Part shown: positions 35,211 to 44,540 of the stretch, one piece after another | Numbering within the stretch: the first letter of the stretch is position 1 | Layout of the letters: the number at the start of each line of letters is the position of its first letter | NCBI RefSeq assembly: GCF_001468285.1 | Contig: NZ_LNSB01000012.1 | Location: forward strand, 1 to 64,000 | Source: Sphingopyxis sp. HIX | GTDB taxonomy: Bacteria; Pseudomonadota; Alphaproteobacteria; Sphingomonadales; Sphingomonadaceae | DNA length: 64,000 nt | Reading direction: 5' to 3' | Program-made: the position numbers and the translations under genes | Notes under the pieces: model-generated | Databases searched by the model: none | Told to the model about the DNA's origin: nothing | What the model saw: only the letters and a program-made list of their open reading frames with translations

Positions 35211-35595
35211 CCGGCAATATGGGCTGACGCCCTTCCCGCTGCGAGGTTCGAAATTGGCACCGCGTATGCGCCCGGCAGGCTTCGTCCAGACACGGAAGGT
35301 CCGGTTGCACTCGTGAGGGTGCGGAAGGCTGGTCCCTCTGCCCGTGTCGAGGAGCGACATTCGGCCGCGCGCAATGCTGCCCTGGCGCAAGGGCGCAGCG
35401 CGCGATGGTCCGGACGCGGGGACATTATTTTTCATCGGCAAGGCCTTCGAGCCCTGGAACGACGATCGAGGCTGCTACGCCCGTCCGCGGTCCTGTGACG
35501 CCGGTTCGGCCGCTTGTGCCATGGCTGGCAGCGACGCCGCCGCTCCTCGCCTCGCGAGCGCTACACGCGTCGCCGATCCGCCATGCGGGCAGCTT
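35211..35595. other. Gene-poor stretch after the tandem GntR gene
   Basis: About 385 nt with no gene I can support. It separates the tandem GntR gene from the broken kinase gene, and the two converge on it. No strong terminator or repeat was recognised. Confidence 0.4.
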
Positions 35596-36318
35596 CTAGC
35601 GCGAGATATCCTGCGCATGATTGGAGGCGCCATCGACGGCTGCGCGTGAAAATGGCGCGAAATCCCCGCGAATGCCGTGCTTGAGGACTGCCAGCGAGAG
35701 GCCGTCGCGCGCCGCTTCTGCGAGGCCCCTGCCCGCCCACAGTCCGTCGAGCACGCCCGCCGCAAAGGCATCGCCAGTTCCGACCCGGTCGATCACCGGC
35801 GCGACGAGAACCGAATCGGTCGAACCGCCCTCGTCGCGCGTATCGACCCGGGCCACGAGCCGGTGCGCGTCAGGCCCGATGATTTCGCGAGCCGTCGAGG
35901 CAACATATTCGAGGGCTGGAAACGCCTCCAGCAACCCCAGAGCCGCTTCGCGCCGCCGGGTTTCTCCATCACCCGAAAAGGCCCGTCCCAACAGCAGCCC
36001 GGCGTCGCGATGATTGCCGAACAGCACGGTTGCGTGTGCAACGATCGGCTTCAGTATCGCCGCCGGTTCAGGCTGCCAGCGCTCCCAGAGCCGGCCGCGC
36101 CAATTGCCGTCGAACGAGACCCCGATCCCGGCAGCGCGAGCCCGCGTCACGGCATCGAGCGCAGCCTCGGCACTCTTCGGTCCGAGCGCAGGGATAACGC
36201 CCGAAAGGTGCAGCCATCCCGCGCCTTCCAGCAAACGATCCCAGTCCCAATCGCGCGGCCGCATCTCCGTAAAGGCCGATCCGGAAACAGCGGACCGGAC
36301 TGCCTGACCCGATGCCAT
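35596..36318 (-). pseudogene. PfkB-family sugar kinase, N terminus missing
   Basis: A 240-codon remnant of a ribokinase/KDG-kinase-type enzyme. The C-terminal half is well kept: VSFDGNWRGRLWE, VLFGNHRDAGLLLG, and the PfkB signature DRVGTGDAFAAGVLDG with the catalytic Asp. Family members are about 300-340 residues; the first 80-100, with sugar-binding residues, are absent, and the in-frame sequence upstream soon meets a stop. An 11-bp tandem repeat (36465-36486) lies just upstream. A deletion at the 5' end is the simplest explanation. Confidence 0.65.
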
Positions 36319-36643
36319 GCCCGAAAGCTGGTGACCGTCCTGCCAGAAATCGTCGTGACGAATGGTGAACGCACATTGGTCCTGCCGCCCGACGCTGGAT
36401 ATGGGGAAATATCACAGCCGATGAGCACGCTGAAGGCGTGACGAGCGCCGGTCGGCGATGGCAGGCTAGTTCCAAGCTAGTTCCAAGTGAGACTAGGGCG
36501 ATGCCTCGTATCGGGGGCACCCAAGAGCGCCAGCAGTAACAGCTGTCTCTGAGCGAGGGAGTTAGCGGATTCGCCTACCCCCCGAGGAGGTGATCGTCCA
36601 GGCCGACCGGTGATGCCGATGCGCGCCTGGTCTGAGCGAAATA
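36319..36643. other. Rearranged stretch with 11-bp tandem repeat
   Basis: About 325 nt between the truncated kinase and the alpha/beta hydrolase. It contains GCTAGTTCCAA twice in direct tandem at 36465-36486. No gene is supported here; degraded kinase 5' sequence may be present. Confidence 0.45.
36465..36486. repeat. Tandem 11-bp repeat
   Basis: Two exact copies of GCTAGTTCCAA. They sit upstream of the N-terminally truncated kinase and may mark a past slippage or recombination event. Confidence 0.6.
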
Positions 36644-37537
36644 TCAGGGTAGCGGTCGCAGGAACTCGAACAGAGCTTTCTCGGCGTCCGGTTCGCTTAG
36701 CATCGGAGCATGCCCGACACCTGCAATTTCGGCCACCGTGATAGATGGCGCCGAACGCTGCATTTTCGCGGCGATCGCTGCTGTAACCAGATCCGAAAGC
36801 TCCCCCCGCATCAACAAGACCGGACGTCGGGCAAGTCTTCGAAAGAGCCACCAGGCGATCCAGGTCGAGCGCTTGATAGGCTGGTCGCTAAGCGGCTTTC
36901 GAATTTCCGGATCATAGTCCAGCTCAAGGCTACCGTCCGCTTTGGTACGAAATGAACGGCGGGCCATCAAATCCCAGTCGGCGCGCCCGCCTTGCGGGAA
37001 AGCATCCGCCATGATCTTTTGCATATAGGCGGACGCTTCATCCCAATTTTGGATGGCTTCTGCCTTCCCCGCGTAACCGGTAATCCGATCGATTCCTTCC
37101 TGAGCAATCTCTGGCCCAACGTCATTCAACACCGCCGCGGCAATAACCCGCCGCCGCAGCCCGCCGATCGCCATGGTTATGAGCCCGCCCATAGATGTTC
37201 CGACAAATATCGCGCGGCCTATGCCCAGAGCGTCGAGAAGCGCCAGCAAGTCACGAGCATAGGTAGGGACGGCGTAGCGGCCCGCGTCGGGGCTTCTTGC
37301 CGATTTGCCCCTGCCGCGGACATCCGGCACGATCACCCGGCGGCCTTCGGCCGCAAGCTGCGGCGCCAGAAGTTCGAAATCACTCGAATTGCGGGTAAGT
37401 CCGTGAAGGCAAACCACCGGCAACCGCGCTGCGCCGGCCGCGGCTTCATAGTCGCGCGCGTACAGCTCGAGACCGTCACGCGACAGCCACCAGCGATCGA
37501 CATAGCCAATCTCGCGCACTGCGCTTTCGATTGCCAT
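36644..37537 (-). CDS. Alpha/beta-fold hydrolase
   Basis: A 297-residue hydrolase. VVCLHGLTRNSSDF gives the oxyanion loop, GTSMGG the nucleophile Ser, and GVGHAPML the catalytic-His region. No signal peptide, so cytoplasmic. The ATG at 37537 has GAGG 5 nt upstream and follows the stop of the TonB receptor by only a few bases, so receptor and hydrolase form one operon. Family members hydrolyse esters, lactones or C-C bonds; the substrate should be the receptor's ligand or a derivative. Confidence 0.87.
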   Translation of the reverse strand: MAIESAVREIGYVDRWWLSRDGLELYARDYEAAAGAARLPVVCLHGLTRNSSDFELLAPQLAAEGRRVIVPDVRGRGKSARSPDAGRYAVPTYARDLLALLDALGIGRAIFVGTSMGGLITMAIGGLRRRVIAAAVLNDVGPEIAQEGIDRITGYAGKAEAIQNWDEASAYMQKIMADAFPQGGRADWDLMARRSFRTKADGSLELDYDPEIRKPLSDQPIKRSTWIAWWLFRRLARRPVLLMRGELSDLVTAAIAAKMQRSAPSITVAEIAGVGHAPMLSEPDAEKALFEFLRPLP

Positions 37538-37542
37538 CTGCC

Positions 37543-39879
37543 TCAAAACTTCACCGACGCTGCGACAAATATCTGGCGAGGATTGCCGTAGAATGCGGTA
37601 AGCGTCCCTTCCCTTCCGAGAGCGGGTATGAGATTCCCGGACGCATTTCGGAGCAAGGCGCCCGTGCGGGCATCGACTGCCATGAACGTGTAGCCCGACG
37701 TCTTGTAGCGCTTGTCGAGCAGATTCTTGCCATGGAGGCCGACGGACCAGCGTCCGCCCGGCGCGCGGTACACAAGATTGGCGTCGAACAGGGAGTAGCC
37801 GTCCTGATCGAGGAACGGGTTGGGAATCTCAAACTGGTAAGTCTTCGAACGATACGACCAGGTGGCAGACGCGTTTATGCTCCCGTCACCGACTGGCATC
37901 AGATAGGCAGCGGTAACGCTCGAGGTCCACTTTGGCGTATTCTGTACCTGCCGGAAATCTGCGACATCCACGGGCGCTCCCGCTACGAGGGTCACATATT
38001 CCTTGTACTCGGCATCGATATAGCCGAGCGTCCCGGCGACGCTCAAGCCGCCGGGGAGGCGGACATTGGCTTCCGCCTCTACGCCGCGAAACCGAGCCTT
38101 GCCCGCGTTGCTCACGACGCCGCAGAAGCTTGGCACGCCGGCGACCGTGCAGCCGACCGATCCGGGAATCTGGACATTCTTGTAATCGGCATGAAATGCT
38201 GCGAGCGCCAGCGTCAGTCGCCGGTCGAAAAGGGCGCCCTTGTAGCCGATTTCGTAGCTGTCGACCGACTCGGGTGCGAAGCTCAGGAACGCGGCGACCT
38301 CGTCATTTTCCCGGACGCCGTTTCCATTCAGGTCCGGCGCGTTCGCGCCAACCCCGCGTGGATCGAAACCGCCACCTTTGAAGCCCTGGGAATAGCTGGC
38401 GTAAAGATTGTGATCGGGCGTCGGCTTGAAGCTGATCGAGGCGCGGGGTGTGAACTTGCTGAACACGCTACGCCCCCTGAAATTGGTCGACGGACCACCC
38501 AGCGGTACGCCCGCGCCGCCGAACACGGTGGATCCGCCGCCGAGATAATTCTGGCGAAGGATCTGGGCTTTGCGTTCATCCCAAGTGTAGCGCCCGCCGA
38601 CCGACAGGCTGAACTGATCAGAGAAGTCATAGGTGAAATCGCCAAAGGCGGCGAGCGTGTTGGTCCGCACATCTGCACTCGTATATGCCGCAAGGGTCGG
38701 CACGGTTGTGAAGATACGCGCATCGAACTGCGTCAGCGCCGATGCGTCGAGATAGTAGCCGCCGATCAGACCGTGAAAGCGATCGGTGTCGATCAGCAGC
38801 TGAATTTCCTGACTGAACTGCGTATTGTCATATAGCCCCGGAACGTCCGTATCTTCCGATGGCAGCGCGTCGAAATCGATCGGGCCTGCCGATTTGTCAG
38901 CACGGTATGCCGTGATGGACCGGAACATGATGCTGTCAGCCGGACGCGCCTCAAGGAAAAGCGACGCGCCCCACGCTTCGACGTCCTGCTTGGGGGTGTT
39001 GAGGGCTCCCCGTGTGTCATAGACATCAGACAAAACGGGAGCGCCGGTAAGCTGGCTCACGATCAGCCTGTGCCCTCCCCTCGGATTCGACATGTCATGG
39101 GTATAATCGCCGGTAAGCCGGGCGAAGATCTGATCTCCATGCACCTCGGCGGTCCCGCGAGCCGCGATCACCTTTTTATCGTAATTGTCCAAGCCGGTCG
39201 TCAGATTATCGCCGAATCCGTCCCGATTCAGCGATGCGAATGCGCCACCGAGACGAAGGATACGGCCCGAATCGACGGGCATGCTCGCACTTACTACCGC
39301 GTCGCGCTGATTGTAGCTTCCGTAGGCGGCTCGCAGGTTGATCTCGGCTTCGTCGGGAAGCTTCTTGGTGACATATTTGACCGCGCCGCCGACGGTATTG
39401 CGGCCATAGAGCGTTCCCTGCGGTCCTCGAAGGATTTCGATCCGTTCTACATCATAAATATCAAGAACGGCAGCCTGGGGACGATTCAGATACACGTCGT
39501 CGAGATAGATACCGACACCCTGCTCGAAACCCGAGACGGGATCCTGCTGCCCGACGCCGCGAATGAAGGCAGTGAGCGTCGAGTTGGTTGCACGCGACGC
39601 CTCGAGGGTGACGTTGGGCGTGACATTCGACAAATCGGTGATGTCGATCGCGCCCTGTGCTTCGAGCTTTTCCCCGCTGAACGCGGTGATCGCGATCGGG
39701 ACATTGATGAGAGTTTCCTCGCGGCGACGAGCCGTGACAACGATCTCGCTACCATCGTCCGACGCCGCCGCACTCTCTGTCCCGGCAGGTGCCCCCTCCT
39801 GCGCATGTGCAGCCGCGACGGCTCCCGAGGCCACGCCGGCAAGAATGACCGCGCGCACGGCTTTTCCCAGAATGATCAT
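37543..39879 (-). CDS. TonB-dependent receptor
   Basis: A 778-residue outer-membrane receptor. Signal peptide through AAAHAQ, EIVVTARRREETLINVPIAITAFS at the plug start, and RIEILRGPQGTLYGRNTVGGAVKYVTKK in the plug. It ends in ASVKF with the terminal Phe. The sequence falls in the large sphingomonad group close to FecA/FyuA-like receptors of catabolic clusters. It is followed directly by the alpha/beta hydrolase and is divergent from a TetR gene, which may control it. Confidence 0.93.
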   Translation of the reverse strand: MIILGKAVRAVILAGVASGAVAAAHAQEGAPAGTESAAASDDGSEIVVTARRREETLINVPIAITAFSGEKLEAQGAIDITDLSNVTPNVTLEASRATNSTLTAFIRGVGQQDPVSGFEQGVGIYLDDVYLNRPQAAVLDIYDVERIEILRGPQGTLYGRNTVGGAVKYVTKKLPDEAEINLRAAYGSYNQRDAVVSASMPVDSGRILRLGGAFASLNRDGFGDNLTTGLDNYDKKVIAARGTAEVHGDQIFARLTGDYTHDMSNPRGGHRLIVSQLTGAPVLSDVYDTRGALNTPKQDVEAWGASLFLEARPADSIMFRSITAYRADKSAGPIDFDALPSEDTDVPGLYDNTQFSQEIQLLIDTDRFHGLIGGYYLDASALTQFDARIFTTVPTLAAYTSADVRTNTLAAFGDFTYDFSDQFSLSVGGRYTWDERKAQILRQNYLGGGSTVFGGAGVPLGGPSTNFRGRSVFSKFTPRASISFKPTPDHNLYASYSQGFKGGGFDPRGVGANAPDLNGNGVRENDEVAAFLSFAPESVDSYEIGYKGALFDRRLTLALAAFHADYKNVQIPGSVGCTVAGVPSFCGVVSNAGKARFRGVEAEANVRLPGGLSVAGTLGYIDAEYKEYVTLVAGAPVDVADFRQVQNTPKWTSSVTAAYLMPVGDGSINASATWSYRSKTYQFEIPNPFLDQDGYSLFDANLVYRAPGGRWSVGLHGKNLLDKRYKTSGYTFMAVDARTGALLRNASGNLIPALGREGTLTAFYGNPRQIFVAASVKF

Positions 39880-40020
39880 CTACCCTCTCCCCTAATTGAT
39901 TCTATATGGTATGAGAAATTCGTACGCCGAGGTGAACGGGTCGTCAACTTCATATTCTAGCCGAGGTCGCAAGATCTCGGCCTTCATGCGCCGTAGCGCA
40001 TCGATCAAGTCGACGTATCC

Positions 40021-40034
40021 ATACCTATTAGTAT
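40021..40034. promoter_or_regulatory. Possible TetR operator
   Basis: ATACCTATTAGTAT, an inverted repeat with arms ATAC/GTAT in the AT-rich 200-nt gap between the TonB receptor and the TetR gene. The site is short and weakly supported. Confidence 0.3.
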
Positions 40035-40080
40035 ATATGCACCTTGACCGGCCGGGCAGCAGTCCGATAGGCGTACTGCT

Positions 40081-40710
40081 ATGTCCGGCACCCAATCAAT
40101 CAAACACGCGGGGGGCGAAGTCCACAGTACACCCCCCTCCCGCGCACTGAAGCGCGGCCCGAAGCGCAAGCTCGACGAAGATCACTGGTTTGAGGCGGCG
40201 CTGGACGCGATGGCGATCGGCGGCGTGGAGCGGGTGAGGATTGACCGCCTTGCCGCTGATCTTGGCGTCACCAAGGGCAGTTTCTATGTCCTTTTTCGGT
40301 CACGCGAGGCGTTTCTGGACGAACTCCTTGCCCATTGGCGCCGGATTTCCACCTTGCAGGTGATTGCAGAACTGAGTGCAATCAACGAGCCGCCCCTCGA
40401 TCGCCTGGCCCGCGTCTTTGCCATCTCAACCTCCGATCGCGCCAAACGACGGGCGCGCATCGAGGCAGGATTTCGCCTTTGGGCATATGATGATCTCCGC
40501 GCCTCCCAAACGATGAGGGAAATCGATCACCATCGCCTCCTCTATTTCCAATCTGTGGTCGCAGCCGCTGGGATACCCGCAGATGACGCCCGGCCACGGG
40601 CGTTTCTCATCTACTCCTACCTGATTGGCGATGCGATGCTGGCGGCCGGGCAGGATGATCTACGGGAAGTATGCAGAGCCTTTCTGTCGACCGGAAGCCA
40701 GCGGCAATAA
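40081..40710 (+). CDS. TetR/AcrR-family regulator
   Basis: A 209-residue repressor-type protein. The helix-turn-helix is at about residues 36-82 (WFEAALDAMAIGGVERVRIDRLAADLGVTKGSFYVLFRSREAFLDELLAHW). The ligand-binding domain is all-helical with little identity to named members. It is divergent from the TonB receptor/hydrolase operon and probably represses it. The first 20 or so residues are poorly conserved in type, so the true start could be slightly downstream. Confidence 0.88.
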   Translation: MSGTQSIKHAGGEVHSTPPSRALKRGPKRKLDEDHWFEAALDAMAIGGVERVRIDRLAADLGVTKGSFYVLFRSREAFLDELLAHWRRISTLQVIAELSAINEPPLDRLARVFAISTSDRAKRRARIEAGFRLWAYDDLRASQTMREIDHHRLLYFQSVVAAAGIPADDARPRAFLIYSYLIGDAMLAAGQDDLREVCRAFLSTGSQRQ

Positions 40711-41017
40711 TCATTCATGGCCCGGTAGCGCCTCGTTCGCTCACCAAAGCACTCGCCAAATATGGCTGCGAACGCGCGGTCGGCTGACACACGAGACCGC
40801 AATGGTTCACAATTTCCGCCGAGCGGGCTGACGGAACCGTGAAGACTGTCGGATGCTCCAGCGACATGCCGGCCTCGTCATGGACATCGAGGAGCTTGGG
40901 CGAGATATTGATGTGCTTCGGCCCTTGGCGGAGCGCTTCGCGTCGTCGCAGGAGGGGGCGCCGAAGTTCAGTCGGAACCGAACCTGCCGCGGCTCCAGAA
41001 CATAATGGCATATTGCA
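40711..41017. other. Convergent intergenic stretch
   Basis: About 307 nt between the convergent TetR and GntR genes. I see no gene, repeat or clear terminator. Confidence 0.4.
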
Positions 41018-41641
41018 TCAAGAGAGACAGGATTTCGCCAGACCCTCGATGTGGATCCGGGCGGCGGCTTTGGATCCTTCCACATCTCCTGCGGACACAT
41101 TCTCGATCAGCCCGTTAAGCCGGTCCTGAAATCCTCGCAAGTCAGGCGCTGTGTCTGAGGATTGCATGACGAAGAAATTCGCCATGCTGATTAACGATCC
41201 GAATTTCTGGCTTATGAGCGGCGATCCAGCCATCGCGTGAACAATGTCGAGGAGTTCCTTGCCTCGCAGGAGCTTTTCGCTATCCGCAAGGCCGTCCCAT
41301 TCACCGGCGAGTGTGCGCATGGCGACGATGATGGTCCGTCGCCCTCCTTCGCCGCGCGCAGCCGCAAGGCCGGCAAACTCCTCCTCCACAAGGACGAGGC
41401 AGCGGAAAAAATCGTCGATTCTTCCCGGACTCGGATGGACTACATCACAGCCGACCTGAGGCACGACGCGGACATATCCCTCTACCGCCAGCGCATTTAG
41501 CGCAGCTCCGATCGGTTGCCGGCTGGCACCGGTTTCCGCAGCGAGGTCGTTCACGATTATCCGATCGCCGAAGCGATATTTCCCGCAGATCAGTCGGCAT
41601 AACAGTTCGTCATAGAGCGTGTCCCGCTTGTTGGCGCTCAT
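41018..41641 (-). CDS. GntR-family regulator
   Basis: A 207-residue GntR/FCD regulator. Winged helix at about residues 8-70 (DRIIVNDLAAETGASRQPIGAALNALAVEGYVRVVPQVG); helical effector domain follows. Start at 41641 (MSANKRDTLYDEL) gives a typical GntR N terminus; a TTG further upstream at 41719 overlaps the CaiB gene and would add 26 residues. It is downstream of, and probably cotranscribed with, the CaiB-type CoA-transferase. Confidence 0.85.
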   Translation of the reverse strand: MSANKRDTLYDELLCRLICGKYRFGDRIIVNDLAAETGASRQPIGAALNALAVEGYVRVVPQVGCDVVHPSPGRIDDFFRCLVLVEEEFAGLAAARGEGGRRTIIVAMRTLAGEWDGLADSEKLLRGKELLDIVHAMAGSPLISQKFGSLISMANFFVMQSSDTAPDLRGFQDRLNGLIENVSAGDVEGSKAAARIHIEGLAKSCLS

Positions 41642-41708
41642 CGCTCGAGCCTCGCGCTCGCTATTCGGACGTTGGTTAGCCCCGCCCGGACCCAAGCGAT
41701 CCCTAGTC

Positions 41709-42914
41709 TCATCCGACAATGCCCCGAGCCCGCAAAGCGGCGATTTGGCCGGAGTTCAAACCGAGGTCGCGAGCCAGAATTTCGTCGGTGTTTTCACCGA
41801 GCATCGGTGGCGCGCTCGAAGCGACAGCCCGCTTCCCGTCGATCATGATCGGGCTTGCGACGCCGGGAAGGTCACCGAGCTGCTCATGTTGGAGTTCGAC
41901 CTTCATTCCCCGGTGCCGGACATGAGGATCGGCAAATACGTCGGCGATCTCGTTGATCGGCCCTGCCGGGACACCGGCCGCGTCCAGCCTCTCGATCCAT
42001 GTGTCGGCGCTGGCTGCGGTGAACAACGGGACCAGTTCGCACTCAAGCGCAGACTTGTGAACGGCGCGGGAGCCATTGGTGGCGAAGCGGGGATCTTCTG
42101 CAAGATCCGGGCGGCCGACCGCTTCACACAATCGCCGGAATTGCGAATCATTTCCTATCGCGAGATTGATCCCGCGGTCAGCGGCCAGGAATGATTGATA
42201 GGGAACGATGTTGGGATGCGCATTCCCGTAGCGGGGCGGGTTCTGCCCGGTCGCAAAATAGTTGAAGGCCTGATTTGCGAGCGTCGCGACCGTTACGTCG
42301 AGCAAGGAAACGTCGAGATGACAACCGGAGCCGGTGCGACCCTGCTTGAAGAGAGCGGCAAGGATCGCAGCCGTGGCGTATAGGCCGGTCATGATATCCG
42401 ATAGCGCGACGCCTGTTTTCATGGGACCGCTTTCGGCAGAGCCCGTCACGCTCATCAGGCCTCCCATGCCCTGAGCGATAAAGTCGTAGCCCGGGCGGCC
42501 GCTGTAGGGGCCATCCTGGCCAAATCCCGTGACCGAGCAATAGACCAGCCGGGGATTAAGAGAGCGCAGGCTTTCCGCGTCCAATCCATATCGCTTGAGC
42601 ACGCCAACCTTGAAATTCTCGACGACGACGTCGGAGCCGGCGGCCAGGGTCCGGATGAGTTCCTGACCTTCGGAGCTGGCGAAGTCGGCGGCGAGCGCCA
42701 GCTTGCCGCGATTTGCGCACAAGTAATAGGCCGAAGTCTGCACATCATTCCGGTGCAGCCATGGTGGACCCCATTTACGCGTATCGTCCCCCTCCTGCGG
42801 TCGTTCGACCTTGATCACGGTGGCCCCCATATCGGCCATGAGCTGCGTCGCCCATGGCCCAGCCAGCACGCGACTCAGGTCAAGAATCCGGACGCCCTCG
42901 AGCAACCGGCTCAT
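41709..42914 (-). CDS. CaiB/BaiF family CoA-transferase
   Basis: A 401-residue class III CoA-transferase. Typical family sequence: LEGVRILDLSRVLAGPWATQLMADMGATVIKVERP at the N terminus, NPRLVYCSVTGFGQDGPYSGRPGYDFIAQGMGGLMSVTG, and the DIMTGLYATAAILAAL helix. The catalytic Asp lies in the GYDF segment. It would move CoA between two acids to activate a catabolic intermediate. Product length matches formyl-CoA transferase-like members. A GntR gene follows. Confidence 0.92.
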   Translation of the reverse strand: MSRLLEGVRILDLSRVLAGPWATQLMADMGATVIKVERPQEGDDTRKWGPPWLHRNDVQTSAYYLCANRGKLALAADFASSEGQELIRTLAAGSDVVVENFKVGVLKRYGLDAESLRSLNPRLVYCSVTGFGQDGPYSGRPGYDFIAQGMGGLMSVTGSAESGPMKTGVALSDIMTGLYATAAILAALFKQGRTGSGCHLDVSLLDVTVATLANQAFNYFATGQNPPRYGNAHPNIVPYQSFLAADRGINLAIGNDSQFRRLCEAVGRPDLAEDPRFATNGSRAVHKSALECELVPLFTAASADTWIERLDAAGVPAGPINEIADVFADPHVRHRGMKVELQHEQLGDLPGVASPIMIDGKRAVASSAPPMLGENTDEILARDLGLNSGQIAALRARGIVG

Positions 42915-43414
42915 TGCTCACATCTCTTCGCGAAGGGCCCGCTTGTCATCTTAACGTCTCGACCCGGACGTCGCATGGCGCATCACGCCGCCCCGCTCGT
43001 GGCGAAGTGACATCAGGCCCGGCTTCCAGATGCCCAAGCCCGAGCAAGCCGTTCCACGACGCCGACTGCCCAAGATATTTCACATCCGAATCCATCAGCA
43101 CTCCATCTCGGCTCACGGTGGAGACGCCGGAGCGGGCCGGGAAGAATTGCCGGCGCGTCGCGCTGCGATCGGAGCGATCGTCGCGCTGACGGATCTACCG
43201 GTCCTTTCCGGGTCAGCATGTCGCGATCGGGCCAGCTCCTCGACAAGCCCGCCACATCGCTGTTCGTCCCGGAAATCCATGTCGCCCTCACCCCGCTATT
43301 GCATTACGACGAATGTGATGCACTATGTGCAATACTCAATGGCTCAGCAAGGCTCGTTATTCAAGCCTGTTCGCTTGATCCGGAGAGCGACCGCGCAACC
43401 CGGAAAAGGAGCTG
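42915..43414. other. Intergenic region with IclR-type operator
   Basis: About 500 nt between the CaiB gene and the EamA transporter. The operator at 43317-43335 is the clear element. No gene is supported. Confidence 0.5.
43317..43335. promoter_or_regulatory. IclR-type operator before transporter gene
   Basis: GATGCACTATGTGCAATAC, containing the perfect inverted repeat TGCAC-TAT-GTGCA (43319-43331). Related sites occur at 53938, 55625, 55694-55712 and 59430. It is about 80 nt before the transporter start. Confidence 0.6.
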
Positions 43415-44395
43415 TTGAATGTCGGTAAGCATATGATGGCCGTTCGCGACCGGATTTGGGGCTCGGCGAGCCTGCTACTGTGTTCCGCGTCGCTTTTCTG
43501 GGCACTCAACCCCATCGTCGCGCGGGCCGTCCACCATCTGGTGTCACCCTTGGGGATGGCGTTCTGGCGGTGGGTCGTGGCTATGGGCGTCGGTATGATC
43601 TTCGCCTGGCCGCATCTTGTCGACGACCGCCGGGAAATCCTGCGCGAGTGGAAAATGCTCGCGCTGCTCGGAACCTTGGGTATCGGGGCGTTTGCCCTCG
43701 TCGTCTATTGGGGGCTTCAATATACCACGGCGACGAACAATCTGATGATGCAAGGCGCGATGCCGTCTATGATCCTGCTTCTTTCAACACTGGTCTTCAG
43801 AGACAAGATCACGCCTGGCCAGCTCGTGGGCACTCTGGTTTCCCTCGCAGGACTATTGGTGATCGTGGCGCAGGGCAGCATGGCGAACCTGCTCGCCATG
43901 ACATTCAACCGCGGGGATGCCGCCGCGCTCTTCGGCGTTTTTCTTTATTCGCTATATTCGACGCTGCTGCGCAAACGGCCCGCGATCCATCAGCTAAGCT
44001 TCCTGGTCACCCTGTTCGGTGTCGGGGCGGCCAGTATCGCGCTGCCATATTCCCTGGAGATCGCCCAGGGCCATTACATGGCGGCACGGGCCGAGGTCGT
44101 TCTTGCCATTCTCTATGTGGGAATATTCCCGTCGCTTCTCGCCTACTTCTTCTTCAATCGATCAGTCGACCTCATCGGCATCTCCCGCGCCAGCATCTAT
44201 ATGAACCTGCCGCCGATATTCGGGGTTGGACTTGCGATCCTGCTGCTGGGCGAGCGCCTCGCGCCGTTTCACCTCGTGGGTGCGGTGCTCGTGGCGTCGG
44301 GCGTTTTCCTGGCGACGCGCCGAGGGGCCGAGGCCTCGCCCACGGTCGGCGAAGCAGAGCCCAAGGCAGCCGAAGCTGAGCCGATCTCACGCTAG
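43415..44395 (+). CDS. EamA/DMT-family transporter
   Basis: A 326-residue inner-membrane protein with about ten membrane segments in two EamA repeats (ALFWALNPIVARAVHHLVSPLGMAFWRW and the second copy around 165-305). TTG at 43415 is favoured by AAGGAG 5 nt upstream; ATG at 43433 is an alternative. DMT carriers export or import small metabolites. Position beside the IclR gene and behind an IclR-type operator suggests uptake or efflux of the aromatic substrate or a product. Confidence 0.85.
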   Translation: MNVGKHMMAVRDRIWGSASLLLCSASLFWALNPIVARAVHHLVSPLGMAFWRWVVAMGVGMIFAWPHLVDDRREILREWKMLALLGTLGIGAFALVVYWGLQYTTATNNLMMQGAMPSMILLLSTLVFRDKITPGQLVGTLVSLAGLLVIVAQGSMANLLAMTFNRGDAAALFGVFLYSLYSTLLRKRPAIHQLSFLVTLFGVGAASIALPYSLEIAQGHYMAARAEVVLAILYVGIFPSLLAYFFFNRSVDLIGISRASIYMNLPPIFGVGLAILLLGERLAPFHLVGAVLVASGVFLATRRGAEASPTVGEAEPKAAEAEPISR

Positions 44396-44540
44396 GGCGC
44401 AGGCGGATTTCCAGCTTTGCGGGGCCCTTATGGCGCCGGGGATCGCACGCGTGGCGCCATGACCGCATAGGAATGCACCCGTTCCCGACCAAGAAACGCC
44501 TTTGCATTGCGCGCGATGAATTGTATCTAACGAGCTTATA

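Noticed and set aside
40711..41017. Possible small genes between the TetR and GntR genes
   Set aside because: Open frames here lack ribosome-binding sites and look like GC-driven noise.
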